DNA of 64,000 nt from assembly GCA_027704905.1 (NCBI GenBank), contig CM051000.1, positions 14,619,514 to 14,683,513 on the forward strand. Direction: 5' to 3'. Positions 36,369-51,479 of this stretch are shown one piece after another (position 1 is the first letter of the stretch; each line of letters starts with the position of its first letter). The stretch is from Muraenolepis orangiensis (lineage: Eukaryota > Chordata > Actinopteri > Gadiformes > Muraenolepididae). The notes beneath the pieces were generated by a model. It worked only from the letters and a program-made list of their open reading frames with translations. It ran no database searches and was not told where the DNA came from. The position numbers and the translations under genes were made by a program.

Positions 36369-37970
36369 TACAAGTACAGATTAAATTGCCCTGTGCCTGT
36401 CAAGTAAACAAATTGAAAAGTTGAACAAAATGCATACATTTTTAAAAATGGCTTTTGCGCCATCATTTATTATAGAGGCAGTATTAGATTTAATTGACTC
36501 TTTTACTCTTGATGATGGAAATGCATCATCCAGTCTCCTGTGGGTACCATTTCACTCCCTTTCTGCCCTGGAGAGATAGAAAACATTGGCTTCCATCTCT
36601 GTCAGGCAAGTAAAGATCCATGGAAAATATGCTTTCTAATAGCCCTCTTTGAGTTAAATTGTGATGGGGCCACATTGGGCTCCATTGGGGCTTTCCTATA
36701 TTGACTGATAAGAGTGGACCACTGGCACCACTTCTGAAATCCCAATGGCATGTGGTAGCAGGCATCATAGTGTCTAAATGGCAGAATGAGGCTAAATTGA
36801 GAAGATAATCTTGTTGACATTTACACATTTAATTGTCTTGCTCTGCCCCTCTCCTTTTTCTATTGCAGGCTACAATAGATGCAATATGGATGGTGGATGG
36901 TAGGCCTACCATAGCTAATGCTAAGGTACAACACATTCATTAACTAAGTAAAAGCTCCCATACCCCATTGTTTTGCCGGTTGAGGACCTTCCAAACACAT
37001 GCAGTCCTCCCAGATGTCAGCAACACAACGTCGCACTTCTCTGCAAAGGTTTGCATCAAGTCATCTGCTCATCGATTGGCCGAGCGTTGAACAGGCATAG
37101 TTGTTCTTGACAGCCTGACATGACACTATTATGAATGCACGCAGCTTTTAAATGCTGCATTTTCAGTTTGTTACGATAAACCAACTGCTTTTCAGCATTA
37201 CATTTAAATGATTTTGAACATCCTTTTCACATGGACATATTACATATTTTCAATGGAGCAGACTTGGTCTCGTGGTTCTATTTCTGGATTTGCTTGTCAG
37301 TTTATGCATCGGCGTCGAAAGACCGCTTTGGAAGCCCGGAGGCTCAAATCCCTTTTATCCAAATCCGATCTGATTCCCATCCCCCCCCTCTCTCCTCAAA
37401 TCAAATATGTTTATTAGTGCTGCGACCAGCTGTAGGAACTCGCCCCGGTGTGGATGCACACACAGGGGAGCGGTGAGCAATGAGAGCAGCAGACAGTGTC
37501 TTCAGTCTGAAGAGAAAGTATTGGTCATTATGTCAGTAGCTCTTAACAGGCACGGCCTTCCCCTGACCCCTGACTGAAATGGGATGCGGTCAGTCACGTC
37601 ATGAACGTCCTTGACTGTGGATTATTGCACATAGGCTATTAGTAGGCTATAGCCTACCTCCAGTCTATGGTTAGTACAGAGACGGACACACCTGAGGGGC
37701 ATTTTGATAGTCAGTGTAATAATAAAAGTTAAGACCAACTCTCTGCACAACGCATCCATTGTTGTTAGGAGCTTTAACAATCGATAGCTAGAAATTCCCC
37801 AGCTGGCTATAATAAGAAGACCATTACAGTTACATACAGAGTCATAAAAACACTCACGTTGACTATAGGCTGAATCCTGTGTGTTTGTTTTTACTGTATG
37901 ATGACTTCAGTGATTCTCAATCCTTTGATCAACCTCAAAATGTGTTAAAATGGGGGTTAAATTCTAAATA
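36369..37970. other. Intergenic sequence, nothing recognised
   Basis: No gene is recognised in this stretch. Confidence 0.3.
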
Positions 37971-37988
37971 AATATATATATATATATG

Positions 37989-38042
<54 letters not shown>

Positions 38043-38057
38043 CATATATATATATAT
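37971..38057. repeat. (TA)n-rich microsatellite
   Basis: An imperfect TA run of about 87 bp with regularly spaced TATG/TACA interruptions. Confidence 0.9.
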
Positions 38058-40139
38058 GTTTTACCTTTTTTTCATGTTTTAATGAAAATGAAAATGTGCT
38101 AAATATGCCCCTGGGTTTATGAACATATGGGGTCGGAAACCCCATAACGTGTGCCCCCTTGTCTACACAGGATAACATGATGCCAGGTCTGAGAAGATCT
38201 GCATGCTGTCTCTGAATCCCGACGTAGATCTTTGCAAACACGCTGTACACTTAACTGTTAAATTCAGCTTAAGTGTACCCTCTCGTCATTGGTGTCCCTT
38301 CGCTGTGATGTTGAAGTTCCTCCAAAAAGGCACTTGGAACGTGAAACGTGAAAAGAATGGGACTTGAGTTTGGAGCAGAGGAGAATGTTCACAAACTGGT
38401 TACCGCAGCACGGGCGAAGTGCAGCGGTATGCAGATGCTCTTATGTGAAGTTTTTTAAGAAGGAAATGAGTGAGTAATGCAGGGTTTCCCCTAGAAAAGT
38501 TGTTGGTGCGGGCCAGCAACAGACTGATGTCTGCAATGCAAAAGGCCGATGATAACAGAATCATGAATCACAGGATTGATGACTTATAAAAGCTATAACA
38601 CCGATACCATAAGTCCCTACATTAAGTCGGTGCTAAAATCGGACTGGACAACTAAACACTGTACACTCTTGGAATGCTCTGTTTAATTAACAACAATACA
38701 ATACATTTGATTAAAATACATGATATCAATGTGTTTGTGCTCTGATTGGCCACTGATTCACACGGCCTTAAAATGCTGGGCACATTTCAACAACAAAATA
38801 AATGATGAATGATGATAAATGAAATTCACTCTACAAAGAACTTGTACTCATTCAAGGCTGTGCCAGATCAACCAAGAGATCCAAACTGAGCTGAGTCATA
38901 ACACAGCCTAGGGAACATCCGTGCATTCCATTTGTTTATAATTGTGTCCTCTCTTACTTACCTATAAACAGAGTGCACATAGACTGCGTTGAACTTAGCG
39001 CTGCGCATCTTGCCAATTACTTCACCATTCATCAAACGTAGAGTGGAAGATATATATATATATATATATATATTTAAAAAAGGTTCACCACCTCAGCGAT
39101 ATGACTCAGTTTGTTTGTTTGATTGTAGTAGTGTGGGAGTAGTTTCGGTATTTCAAATACCCTCAGATTGTATGTTGATTGTGTGCGTTATTACTTTATA
39201 TATCAAAGTTTTGTTCCGGGTTTAATGTGCCCCCTCTGACAAAACAACTGGCCACTGTGGCAAACATAGTATTTTCCACCTTGTTTTATCTGAATTATGG
39301 TATTAGTAAGACACAATGGCATAGATTAATGTGTTCAAGATCATGAAGACATACTAAGGCGTTTTCAACAAAACAAAAACACTATTTTGTGTTCACTGGC
39401 ACTTTAATTAAAGCTAGACATGGCTTTTCTTTGTCAAGCCATAAAGTCCATGGTTAACAAACAGCTTGCCATGATTTCATAAACATGTAAATACACACCC
39501 AAAATCTGGGTGAAAAATATGTATAATGCACACACACTAGATTAGGTATGGCTCGATTAATGGTTGTCAAGAAGCAGAGGCACGATGGAGAGAGGGTAGG
39601 GACAGCAGCGTAAAACCCCACAAGACGCTTCCAGGGAAGAAACTAGTTGGAGGAAGAGAGTGATCGAGGAGGAGCTCGATGTGCAGATAATGGGGATCGG
39701 AGGATCCTAGCCTACTTTTTGTGCTGATAGATAGCCTATGGCGAAGCATTTATTCTGCACGGCGGGCCGTTTAATCTCAATTAAAATATAACAAAAGCAA
39801 TGTTCCGCAGCGTGACGAAAAACTGCAAGCACTGGTCATTTATGCAACGCGTCCAACGTCCAAATATAATGTCATTGGAGATATGTTGCATTTGTTTATT
39901 AACGGGTATTGTTAATATGTTCGTTTCGTTAATTTTATTGACTTTTTTTGGGTCGCCTTTCTCAGCTCCAAAATCGAACCTTTGTATTTTGTGGAAAAAG
40001 GGAAAACACAAAAGATGCGTTCCGTAAAACCCAAATTCTTCGCTGTCAAGTCTCATCTGATTGACGTCTAAAATAATACATAATGATTCATCTCGTTATG
40101 AGGGGTTGCGAGTGAATTCCTTCATTTTTAAGTGATCAG
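38058..40139. other. Region upstream of the nell1-like gene
   Basis: No exon recognised. A hAT-like start (CAGGGTTTCCCCTAGAAAAG) lies at about 38481 without a matching right end, perhaps a remnant. A short (TA)n run lies at about 39050-39072. Confidence 0.3.
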
Positions 40140-40319
40140 ATCATTTAAAAGTGAAGCGTAGGACCCCCTACTCTCGTGTAGTGGACCGGTCCGCTGCTCC
40201 GCAACGTGGAGAGCAGCTCTCTGAGCGTCAGTCGGATCGCAGCGGCCACAGTTGACTGCTGTTTGAGCGCACGGGCATCGGCACCATCTGAGGAAACTGT
40301 ACAGCAGAACACAACACAA
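40140..40319 (+). promoter_or_regulatory. Putative promoter/5' UTR of the nell1-like gene
   Basis: The 180 bp before the start codon is the most GC-rich unique stretch nearby. A TTTAAAAG word at about 40143 could act as a weak TATA-like element. The transcription start is not determinable from sequence. No in-frame ATG precedes 40320; the reading frame open from 40206 begins with GTG, not ATG. Confidence 0.3.
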
Positions 40320-40368
40320 ATGGATATTTCCGTGACTTTGATATCTATTTTCTTCTTTACAAAACCAG
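40320..40368 (+). CDS. nell1: nell1-like exon 1 (signal peptide)
   Basis: The exon codes MDISVTLISIFFFTKP and ends with one base of the next codon at the donor CCAG|GTACGT. The ATG has a good context (A at -3, G at +4). The hydrophobic run VTLISIFFF is a plausible signal-peptide core, as expected for a secreted NELL protein. Its identity comes from splicing in matching phase (phase 1) to exon 2, which is unmistakably NELL; the signal peptide itself is not conserved enough to be diagnostic. Intron 1 is only 460 bp. Confidence 0.7.
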
Positions 40369-40828
40369 GTACGTCTGGCACGTGTTAACATTATATACAC
40401 CCAGAATGCTGTTGTTATGGTTTTTAATACACACCTGGTCTGATTTACCTCGCTGACCAATTATTTGCACCTTGTGCGCAGGCATGCAATACATGTTTTT
40501 TAGTCGACCGCCGTTGACTTCCAATTGTTTGTTTGTTTGTATTACACTAAATCAAGCCGATTATTGTGCGTAAATTGTAGTGCTATTTATGCGCATAACA
40601 CACATAGCTCATGAAGCAAACAGGCAGAGTAAAATAACAAACCAAACAAATATATGTTTTTTATTCGAGCTTCCTGCAATTCCATCCCCAATATAATTGT
40701 TATTATCTATTTATGAATTACAATATCAATGTACAGAGCCTGTAACAACTGTAGGATATTTGTCAAACCAATGTTTGTATGTACATCATCATGCCAGTTA
40801 CACATTATTGGACGTCCTTTTTCAACAG

Positions 40829-40957
40829 ATTTGGGTTTTGGATCAGATCAAGATTACCAGATTGATATCATCAATGAACTTGACCTGGCAAATGCCACCT
40901 ATGGAATTACTCAAGTCGAGGGGCTACACAACAGCAGCAAAGCCTTCTTGTTTCGAG
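40829..40957 (+). CDS. nell1: nell1-like exon 2 (start of mature protein)
   Basis: The acceptor is TTTTTCAACAG|AT and the donor CGAG|GTAAAT. With the G from exon 1 it reads DLGFGSDQDYQIDIINELDL followed by ANATYGITQVEG and LHNSSKAFLFR. NELL1 and NELL2 proteins share the pattern of an acidic start, a (V/I)xELDL-like stretch and a G-x-HN-x-(S/T)KAFLF block at the beginning of the N-terminal laminin-G/thrombospondin-N-like domain. The GFG start, N-x-T and SKAFLF features look closer to NELL1 than to NELL2. Because teleosts carry extra NELL paralogues, the symbol is a best match only. NELL proteins are secreted multimeric glycoproteins linked to osteogenic and neural signalling. The exon leaves phase 1 into a 21.3-kb intron. 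Confidence 0.85.
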
Positions 40958-40961
40958 GTAA

Positions 40962-41737
<776 letters not shown>

Positions 41738-41932
41738 GTAAAGATTTCAATGTCCATACAATATTACTTAAACAGGAGTTTACTATAAGAATAATGATTC
41801 AGCATCCAAGCACAAAATACACATGTGTTACGTTGCAAGCACCACGGGAAACTAGAAACATTCTACGGCAATGTCGTAACAACGATCTCTTAAAGGCGTA
41901 TGCCATTCATTTATAATGTCCATTATATGACA
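41738..41932 (-). repeat. 3' LTR of the Ty3/Gypsy copy
   Basis: 195 bp, TG...CA on either strand. It lies next to the polypurine tract at 41933-41943. Confidence 0.92.
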
Positions 41933-42066
41933 TCTCCCCTTTTCAGTTTTCTTACTTCTTGCAAACATCAAACCGAAAGAACATTCATTTTACATTGATG
42001 AACATTCAAATAACTGTAGTTGACATGACATGACATTGTTAGTTACTGTTAACTCAGTTAACTATT

Positions 42067-43182
42067 TCACTTTAATTTCTCATCCTCGTTCCCCCTCCCA
42101 CAGTCCATCACAGATTCAACCTGTTTACTCAGTCTGCCAGACCGGGTACAGAACAGTAATTTTGATGTCTCTGGAGGTCTGACATGGGAAGCCGGTGAGG
42201 TAGTGTCAGTGGTGACAGTAGGGACAGGCTGCAGCGCAGCAGCACCATGCTGCCATCCATCAGCAGCCATAGGGTGTGCCTCTCCAAATGGCACCGGGAC
42301 TCGCTGCAGGTGACGACGGTTGCGTCTAAGTTCTGCCCCCTGGTGTCTCTCAATAATGTAGGACCGTGGAGTGATGCTTTCTCCAGTGACAACAGCAGGT
42401 GTTTCCCAGGATTTCTGATGGTCCAGTTTCATGAGTACAGAATCACCTGGCTTCAGCAATGGTAGAAGTTTCGTGCCATGATGGCGATTAAAATAGGAAG
42501 CTTGATTTAACTTGATTTTATCCTTACTCCTGATATCTTTCAGGTCCGGCCATTGGGGCTGAAGGTTTAATTCCAGGGTTGGAAGTGTTGTCTTTATCTT
42601 CCGTCCCATAAAGAGCTCAGCTGGACTCACACCAGTAGTGCTGCAAGGCTTCGACCGAAAGGACATGAGGGCAAGTAGAGGTTATTTTTGTTTAAGAATT
42701 CTCTTGCCGATCTGAACTCCGAGCTGAAAGTCAAACCCTCTGGCAAACTCTTGGAATTCAGCACTCGCAAATTGAGGCCCGTTGTCTGAAACAACTTCAC
42801 CTGGGCAGCCAAATCTTACAAAAACTCCCTTTAGCTTCAAGACAACCTGTGAGGCAGTGGTTGTTGGCATGTGAAGGACCTCGATAAATCTGGAAAAATA
42901 GTCTGACACAACAAGGTAAGTATGTCTGTTATGTTCACACAGATCAATAGCGAGTCTCTTCCATGGTCGGTCTGGTAGAGGGGTCGAGATCAGAGGTTCC
43001 CTGCGCTGTGTGCGTTTCATCTCTAGGCAGATCTGACAGGACTCAACAACCGGTTTGATTTCAGATGAGATGCCCAGCCACCACACGGAAGCATTGGCCC
43101 GTTCTCTACATTTCGTCAGACCCTGGTGTCCATCATGTATCCGTTCCAGGATATCTGCTATTAGAATGTCTAGGATTACCAT
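42067..43182 (-). pseudogene. Integrase remnant, catalytic Glu segment lost
   Basis: The minus-strand frame 43182-42682 shows the zinc-binding HHCC region (HDGHQGLTKCRERA ... CQICLEMK), the first catalytic Asp (LAIDLCE) and the second (VVSDNGPQFASAEF). The next expected portion, which carries the third acidic residue of the DDE triad, is missing: the reading passes straight from EFARGFDFQL to GVQIGKRILKQK, then a stop, then the C-terminal part (42666-42067: SFRSKPCSTTGVSPAELFMG, LKPGDSVLMKLDHQKSWETP). A deletion therefore removed the catalytic glutamate. The protein cannot integrate DNA. Confidence 0.85.
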
Positions 43183-44428
43183 GCGTCTTCCTCTTTTGAC
43201 AATTCCAGTGTGCTCGGACAGTTCGCTTCTGAGGGGAAAATACTCCCTGATCGCTACTGGAACTTTTCCAACTTGACATATTGCAGCACCATTGTAGGTT
43301 ACTGTCAGTGGTTGTAGCTGCCCTAATATCCTCTAGACGTTGTGGGGTTGCCGGCATGTCCATGACCGATGCAATGTAACACTCCACGTCTGAGTGAAGG
43401 TCTGTCTCCATCTCCCCGTACGGTAGTGGACTCCGTGAGAAGGCGTCAGCCACCACCAAGGTCTTGCCTGGCGTGTACTCTGCAGTTGGTTTGAATCTCA
43501 TAAGTTTCATTAGAAGTCTCTGGCACCTTATTGGGGTATTGTCCAAGTCCTTTTGGTTCATGAGTGGTCCTAAGGGTTTGTAATCAGTCACTAATTTGAA
43601 GTTCTCAAGGCCATACAAGTACTTTTCAAACCGCTCACTGGACCAGACACTCGCCAGACATTCTTTCTCAATCTGGGCGTATCTGGTTTCGGCCTCAGAT
43701 AGACGACGTGAACAATACGCTACTGGCTGCCAGTCGCCGTCATGCAGCTGTAGCAGTGTGCCACCTATGCCATAGCTGCTGGCGTCAGCTGAAACGGCTG
43801 TAGCTCGATTGGCATCGTAGAATTTCAGGACTGGAGCAGTAGACAGAATGTCCTTGATGCGCTGGAACGCCTCTTGCTGGGGGTGGTCCCACGTCCAAGC
43901 AGTCTGTGTCCTTAACAGTTCGTACAGTGACAGGCCCACTGTAGACAGCTTGGGAATGTACTTGCCCTGGTAATTGAACATGCCCAGAACACGCCTTAGC
44001 TCTGGGATGTTCTGTGGAGGTGGAAGCTCACGGATTGCTCTCACTTTTTCAGGATCAGGCCTCACGCCGGATATATTGATCACTTGGCCCAGGAAGTGGA
44101 GCTGGCTCTGTCTCAGCTTGCACTTTTCTCGGTTCAGCTTTAAGCCGGTTGACTCAATCCTCTCCAACACCTTGCTGAGGCGCTGGTCGTGCTGCTCCGG
44201 GGTGTCTCCATACACCAGTATATCATCCATGTATACAGCTGCTCCTTCAAGACCATTCAGAGTCTCAGTCATTTTCCGTTGGAATATTTCTGGTGCACTT
44301 GTGATCCCGAATGGGAGACGTTTGAAGGAGTATCTCCCAAAGGGTGTGATGAAAGTAGTTAATCTGCTACTTACTGGGTGTAGAGGTATCTGCCAAAAGC
44401 CTGAGTCTGCGTCGAGTGATGAAAACAT
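43133..44428 (-). pseudogene. Reverse transcriptase / RNase H remnant
   Basis: A 431-codon open stretch with RT palm motifs (FSSLDADSGFWQIPLHP, RLPFGITSAPEIFQRKM), the catalytic box AVYMDDILVYG, then connection and RNase H segments (AVSADASSYGIGGTLLQ, YAQIEKECLASVW, TDYKPL) and a tail leading to integrase. The N-terminal RT part upstream (44430-44680) is broken by stops and frame changes. The long open stretch and intact YMDD suggest that pol decayed rather recently relative to gag and protease. Confidence 0.88.
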
Positions 44429-44699
44429 GGTTGCACCACTCAGCTTTGCAGTGATTCCCTCTGCAGTAGGAAAAACATACCGCTCTCTTTACAGCTTTGT
44501 TTAACTTTTTCAAGTCCACGCAGATGCGTACTTTGTCACTTCCTCGTTTTGGAACTGGCACCAATCTGTGGGGTATGTCACTCGCTCTGACACCGTTCTC
44601 CTTTAGCGCTCCTTTACCTTTTTCACGAGAGGCAAAGGGACTGCGCTATGTGCACCACATACGGTTGAACGTTCTCTTTTAACCAGATTTGAACTGGTT

Positions 44700-45040
44700 C
44701 TGTTTTAAGACTTCCATGTTCTCCAAACACATTGTGGACTTCTTCGATGCACTTTACTAGCCCCATTTCAGATGCTGTAGCTCTGCTTAGCAGATTGTTT
44801 ACAGTCCGGCCACAGATAACCTACACTGGGAATGAATATGGCTTTCCTTTATATGTTAAGCTGACTCTAAATTTCCCCAGAGAGTCTAACTGACTACCAG
44901 GACTGCGCAGTGTAACACTTGACTATTCTAACTTTCTCTCAGGAATTAGAGTGGTGAATGTCTCTTCACCCATGTCAATTTTAAATTTAACTGGTGTTGC
45001 TCCAAGAAGGAGCTGTACAGTCCATTGTTCCACATCACTG
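44700..45040 (-). pseudogene. Aspartic protease remnant
   Basis: The minus-strand reading passes QWTVQLLLGATPVKFKIDMG then EETFTTLIPE and runs into stops. Retropepsins of this family carry an Asp-Thr/Ser-Gly active site; here the middle residue reads Met (DMG), so even without the stops the active site is altered. Confidence 0.6.
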
Positions 45041-45730
45041 TTAGCCTTTGTGACAGCACCCAAGAAGTATGGTGTCTGTGAAACAGTCTCTGTCACTTCT
45101 CTGACTGACTTCTCTGTGGTCTCTACTTTTACACCGTGGTCTTCCCCTGCTTGCCGATATATTTTGTGAAATTTCCTGTACTGCAGAGAATGTCTCTCCC
45201 TGCTGGTGAAGTTGGGATTCTACCTCCTCTGACTGGCGAACACTCGCTAGAATAGTCTGTGGTAGCGTAAGATCTGACATCAGCTGCAGTCTACGTGACA
45301 GGCTTTTATCCAGAATGCCCACGACTATACAGTCGCGAATGTGTTCATCTCTATTCACGCCAAAGTCACAGTGTTCCGACAAGTCATAGAGAGCCCTGAT
45401 AAACATTCCTGCTTTTTCACCAGGACGTTGTACTCGCTGATAAAAACAGGCTCGCTCGTGGATTACATTCCGTTTCAGGTAGAAATATTCGTCGTATTTT
45501 CCTAACACAACGTCTAATTTCTCCTTGTCTCCCTCCTCCGCGAAAGTAAATGACTTAAAAATAATTTTGGATTCACTGCCCATGGCATAGATCAATGAAC
45601 TGACCTGGACCTCCCTGTCCTCTTTGTGCAGTTTTGTAGCCGTTCTGAATCGCTGAAAACATTGCTTCCAGTCAGCCCATTAATTTGGACGATCAAACAA
45701 AAAACCTTCCGGGGGTTAAACTTGGCCATT
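45041..45730 (-). pseudogene. Gag remnant
   Basis: The open stretch 45595-45041 contains IYAMGSESKIIFKSF, a helical capsid-like segment (KLDVVLGKYDEYFYLKRNVI, ERACFYQRVQRPGEKAGMFI, DLSEHCDFGVNRDEHIRDCI) typical of the retrotransposon gag family. Upstream (about 45600-45730) the frame continues as WADWKQCFQRFRTATKL but is interrupted by a stop next to the first Trp. No clean zinc knuckle is seen. Confidence 0.75.
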
Positions 45731-45769
45731 CTTCTGAAACAATGCGTCCGTCAAACACTTCTGACACCA

Positions 45770-45962
45770 TGTAAACATTTCAATGTCCAAATCTTAATTA
45801 AACAGGAGTTTACCATAATAATAATGATTCAGCATCCAAGCACAAAATACACATGTGTTACGTTGCAAGCACCACGAGAAACTAGAAACATTCTATGGCA
45901 CTGTAGTAACAACAATCTCTTAAAGGCGTATGCCATTCATTTATAATGTCCATTATATGACA
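45770..45962 (-). repeat. 5' LTR of the Ty3/Gypsy copy
   Basis: 193 bp. Differences from the partner LTR cluster near ATTAATTAAACAGG and at scattered single sites, a level suggesting the insertion is not recent. Confidence 0.92.
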
Positions 45963-49126
<3,164 letters not shown>

Positions 49127-49479
49127 CAGGGGTTCCCAAACTTTTCAGCCCGCGACCCCCAAAATAACAGTGCCAGAGACTGGCGACCCCCCCACTATCA
49201 CATAAAAAAAAAACGTGTGCACAGGACGCACGCACTAATAGGCGTATCCAAACACGCGCATAACGACAACACAAAAGAACAGAACAGCCGGACAACCATG
49301 ATATGATTTTACATATAACAATTTACGATAAGATAACCGCAGAACACGTGAGTCATAGTAATCTCCATAACTAGGAGTGAACATTGTTGCTGTCATGCGC
49401 AACCTTCAAAGGCATAACCATAAACTGTAGTAAACATATGAACATTTGGGGAATACTCTATGTGCGTTAATCTCACCTA

Positions 49480-51350
49480 ATGAGATGAGTGCGCAATATG
49501 CATGGAGCACAGCAAGTCCATCCTGGGCTTAATTTTGGAGCGTTTAGACGCGATCTGTATTTGTTTTTTATATACGTCAGTGCTGAGAAAGTCTTTTCGC
49601 ACAGGTATGTGGAGCAAAACGGCGTCAGTGTTAGAACCCAACAAGACCAGAGAACCCAGAAGTAGAGACACAGACACTCGGAACAACGGAAAGTGTCTTT
49701 ACTGCAAAATATCCACAAACTCAAAAACCAACAAGGTAGGGTAGGATTGGTTACGTGGTGTGGTCGACGCGGGGAGATGGTCCAGAGGGTGGAACGCAGA
49801 GAGGGTCCTTGGAGCGGGGAGGGGTTTGGATGAGACGCAACAAAGTCGGAGCTGGAAACAGGTTCACGTGTAGGAGGCAGCCATATGGTTATCAATAACC
49901 AAGGGCCCGACGTCGGTCTTCGGCAGCCTTAAGAAGGGTAGATCCCGATTATGATGGGCAACACCTGGGATCGATTTGAGCGTGGGGGCAAAACAGTCAG
50001 AATGTCCATCGTGGCCTTGGAAAGCTGTGGGTATTCCCCCTCGACTGAAATCCAGAACTCAGAAAACATCTTCACATTAAAAGCTGTCACTGTGACCGCA
50101 GATGTGCGGTCACTTGACAGTTCAGCCAGTGCGTCCTCCATGTCGGATGACAGATGACTTGCGGCCATTGAATGGTGATCTTATCCAGTCATTTTTTTCC
50201 GGAGCTGTTTCCTCTGGGAAATACTTTTCAAAGTGTTCCAGGAGGGCTTCCAGGTGGGTAGTGATGGACTTCTTCCCAGAGTTAACACTAACATCATTTT
50301 CCTCTATGAATTCCTCCAGCTCAGGAAACATATCAATCCGGCCCATTTCAACTTGCGCAGTCCAGCGATCCACTGTCCTCTTGAATGCACAGATTTTATC
50401 ATTCAGCGACATGATGCTTGTGTTTTCACCTTGCAATGACATGTTAAGTCCGTTCAGTCTGTCAAATATGCAAGACAGATATGCTAGCCTTGTTAACTAG
50501 TCAGGGTCAGTCAGGTGGTCAGCGAGCTGGGACCCATGCTCCATCAGAAATAAGCGCACCTCGTCCCGCAGTTCATACAGGCGGCTGAGAACATTTCCCT
50601 TTGAAAGCCACCTGTGTGGAACAGCAGGCCCTGATGCTCCGATCCCAGTTTGTTGCAGAGACTGGCGAACAGCCTGGTATTGATTGGACGTGATTTTATG
50701 TAGTTGACAATTTTTATCGCCGTCTCAAGAACACTTTTAAGCTCTGGGTCGAGCGTTTTACTCGCAAGAGCTTCTCTGTGGATAATACAGAGGGTAAAGT
50801 TAACGTGGGGCGGCACTTGGAAGACTCTTGCTTTTTGTCCATAATTTTTCCCCAGCATTGCTCCAGCACCATCTGTACACACACCGATGCACTCATCCCA
50901 AGACAGTCCCTCTTCTTTTAGTTTGTTGTCAAGTTTGGTGAAAATGTCCTCGCCTGCGCACTTCACCTTCAGCGGGGTGCAAAACAGCTTGTCCTATGCT
51001 AAGTTTTCCATCAAAACTGTATCTGATGAAAACGAGCAGTTGGGCAGAGTTTGATACATCTGTCGATTCGCCTAACTGCAAACCATATTTCTCTTTCTTC
51101 ACTCTGTCAATCAGCTCACACTTTATGTCCTCTGCCATGTCCGTGATGCGCCGGGATAGGGTCCCGTCAGACAGGGACACTGCTTCCAGCTCCCGTGCCT
51201 GTTTATCCCCATGCATTGTCCTACACATAGCAATAGCAGCAGGTTTAATTAGGGTTTCCCCGATTGTGTGTGGCTTTTTTGCCTGTGCAATTAAATATGC
51301 CACCTCATATGATGCCTTTTGGGCTTTGGTAGGGATTGTTGTTTGGTTAG
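49480..51350 (-). pseudogene. hAT transposase, ZBED5/FAM200-like, broken
   Basis: Minus-strand segments in order: ASYEVAYLIAQAKKPHTIGE (about 51320), SRRITDMAEDIKCELIDRVK, LQLGESTDVSNSAQLLVFIR (about 51080-51020), WDECIGVCTDGAGAMLGKNY (about 50900), FTLCIIHREALASKTL, MFPELEEFIEENDVSVNSGK, FWISVEGEYPQLSKATM, then after an insert STYLCEKTFSALTYIKNKYR and SRLN (about 49610-49545), the hATC dimerisation block. Frame breaks occur near 50980, 50600 and 50450. The first catalytic acidic residue, normally Asp in the L-D-E-S-T-D motif, reads Gly (GGC, 51070-51072), a single-base change. A BED zinc finger is not clearly readable upstream. Confidence 0.82.
49629..49963. repeat. Possible solo LTR inside the hAT element
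   Basis: The hAT transposase reading is interrupted between PPRSNRSQ and STYLCE by about 335 bp beginning TGTTAGAACCC and ending GGGCAACA (TG...CA). The composition differs from the flanks. I could not find a convincing 5-bp target duplication, so the exact borders and type are uncertain. Confidence 0.4.
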
Positions 51351-51479
51351 TTATGACTTTCTTTTACTGGTGCTCAGTTGTTGATTGTGTTTTACGTCTG
51401 TGATATTTACTTGGCGCTGTAAAGTGACCTTTCAGCTGCAAATGATACTGTCCTGAATCTGTCAGAATCAGAATTCCTT

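Larger units (their letters stand above)
41738..45962 (-). mobile_element. Complete but decayed Ty3/Gypsy LTR retrotransposon
   Basis: Two LTRs in the same orientation (41738-41932, 195 bp; 45770-45962, 193 bp) begin TGTAAA and end ATATGACA on the + strand. They differ at roughly a dozen positions. A perfect 5-bp target duplication CCCAC flanks the copy (41733-41737, 45963-45967). On the minus strand the 5' LTR is followed by a primer site TGGTGTCAGAAGTG (45771 down to 45757), complementary to the 3' end of a leucine tRNA. The 3' LTR is preceded by a purine tract AAAAGGGGAGA (41943-41933). Order on the minus strand is gag, protease, RT, RNase H, integrase. All parts carry stops or frame breaks. 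It lies antisense in intron 2 of the nell1-like gene. Confidence 0.93.

Noticed and set aside
38481..39260. Second hAT element starting CAGGGTTTCCCC
   Set aside because: I could not find a matching right end or target duplication.
40206..40319. In-frame N-terminal extension of the nell1-like protein
   Set aside because: The open frame starts at GTG, not ATG. ATG 40320 has a good context and puts a hydrophobic signal core directly at the N-terminus.
43974..44504. 176-codon + strand frame
   Set aside because: It lies antisense to the Gypsy RT, whose motifs (including YMDD) are on the minus strand; a shadow frame.
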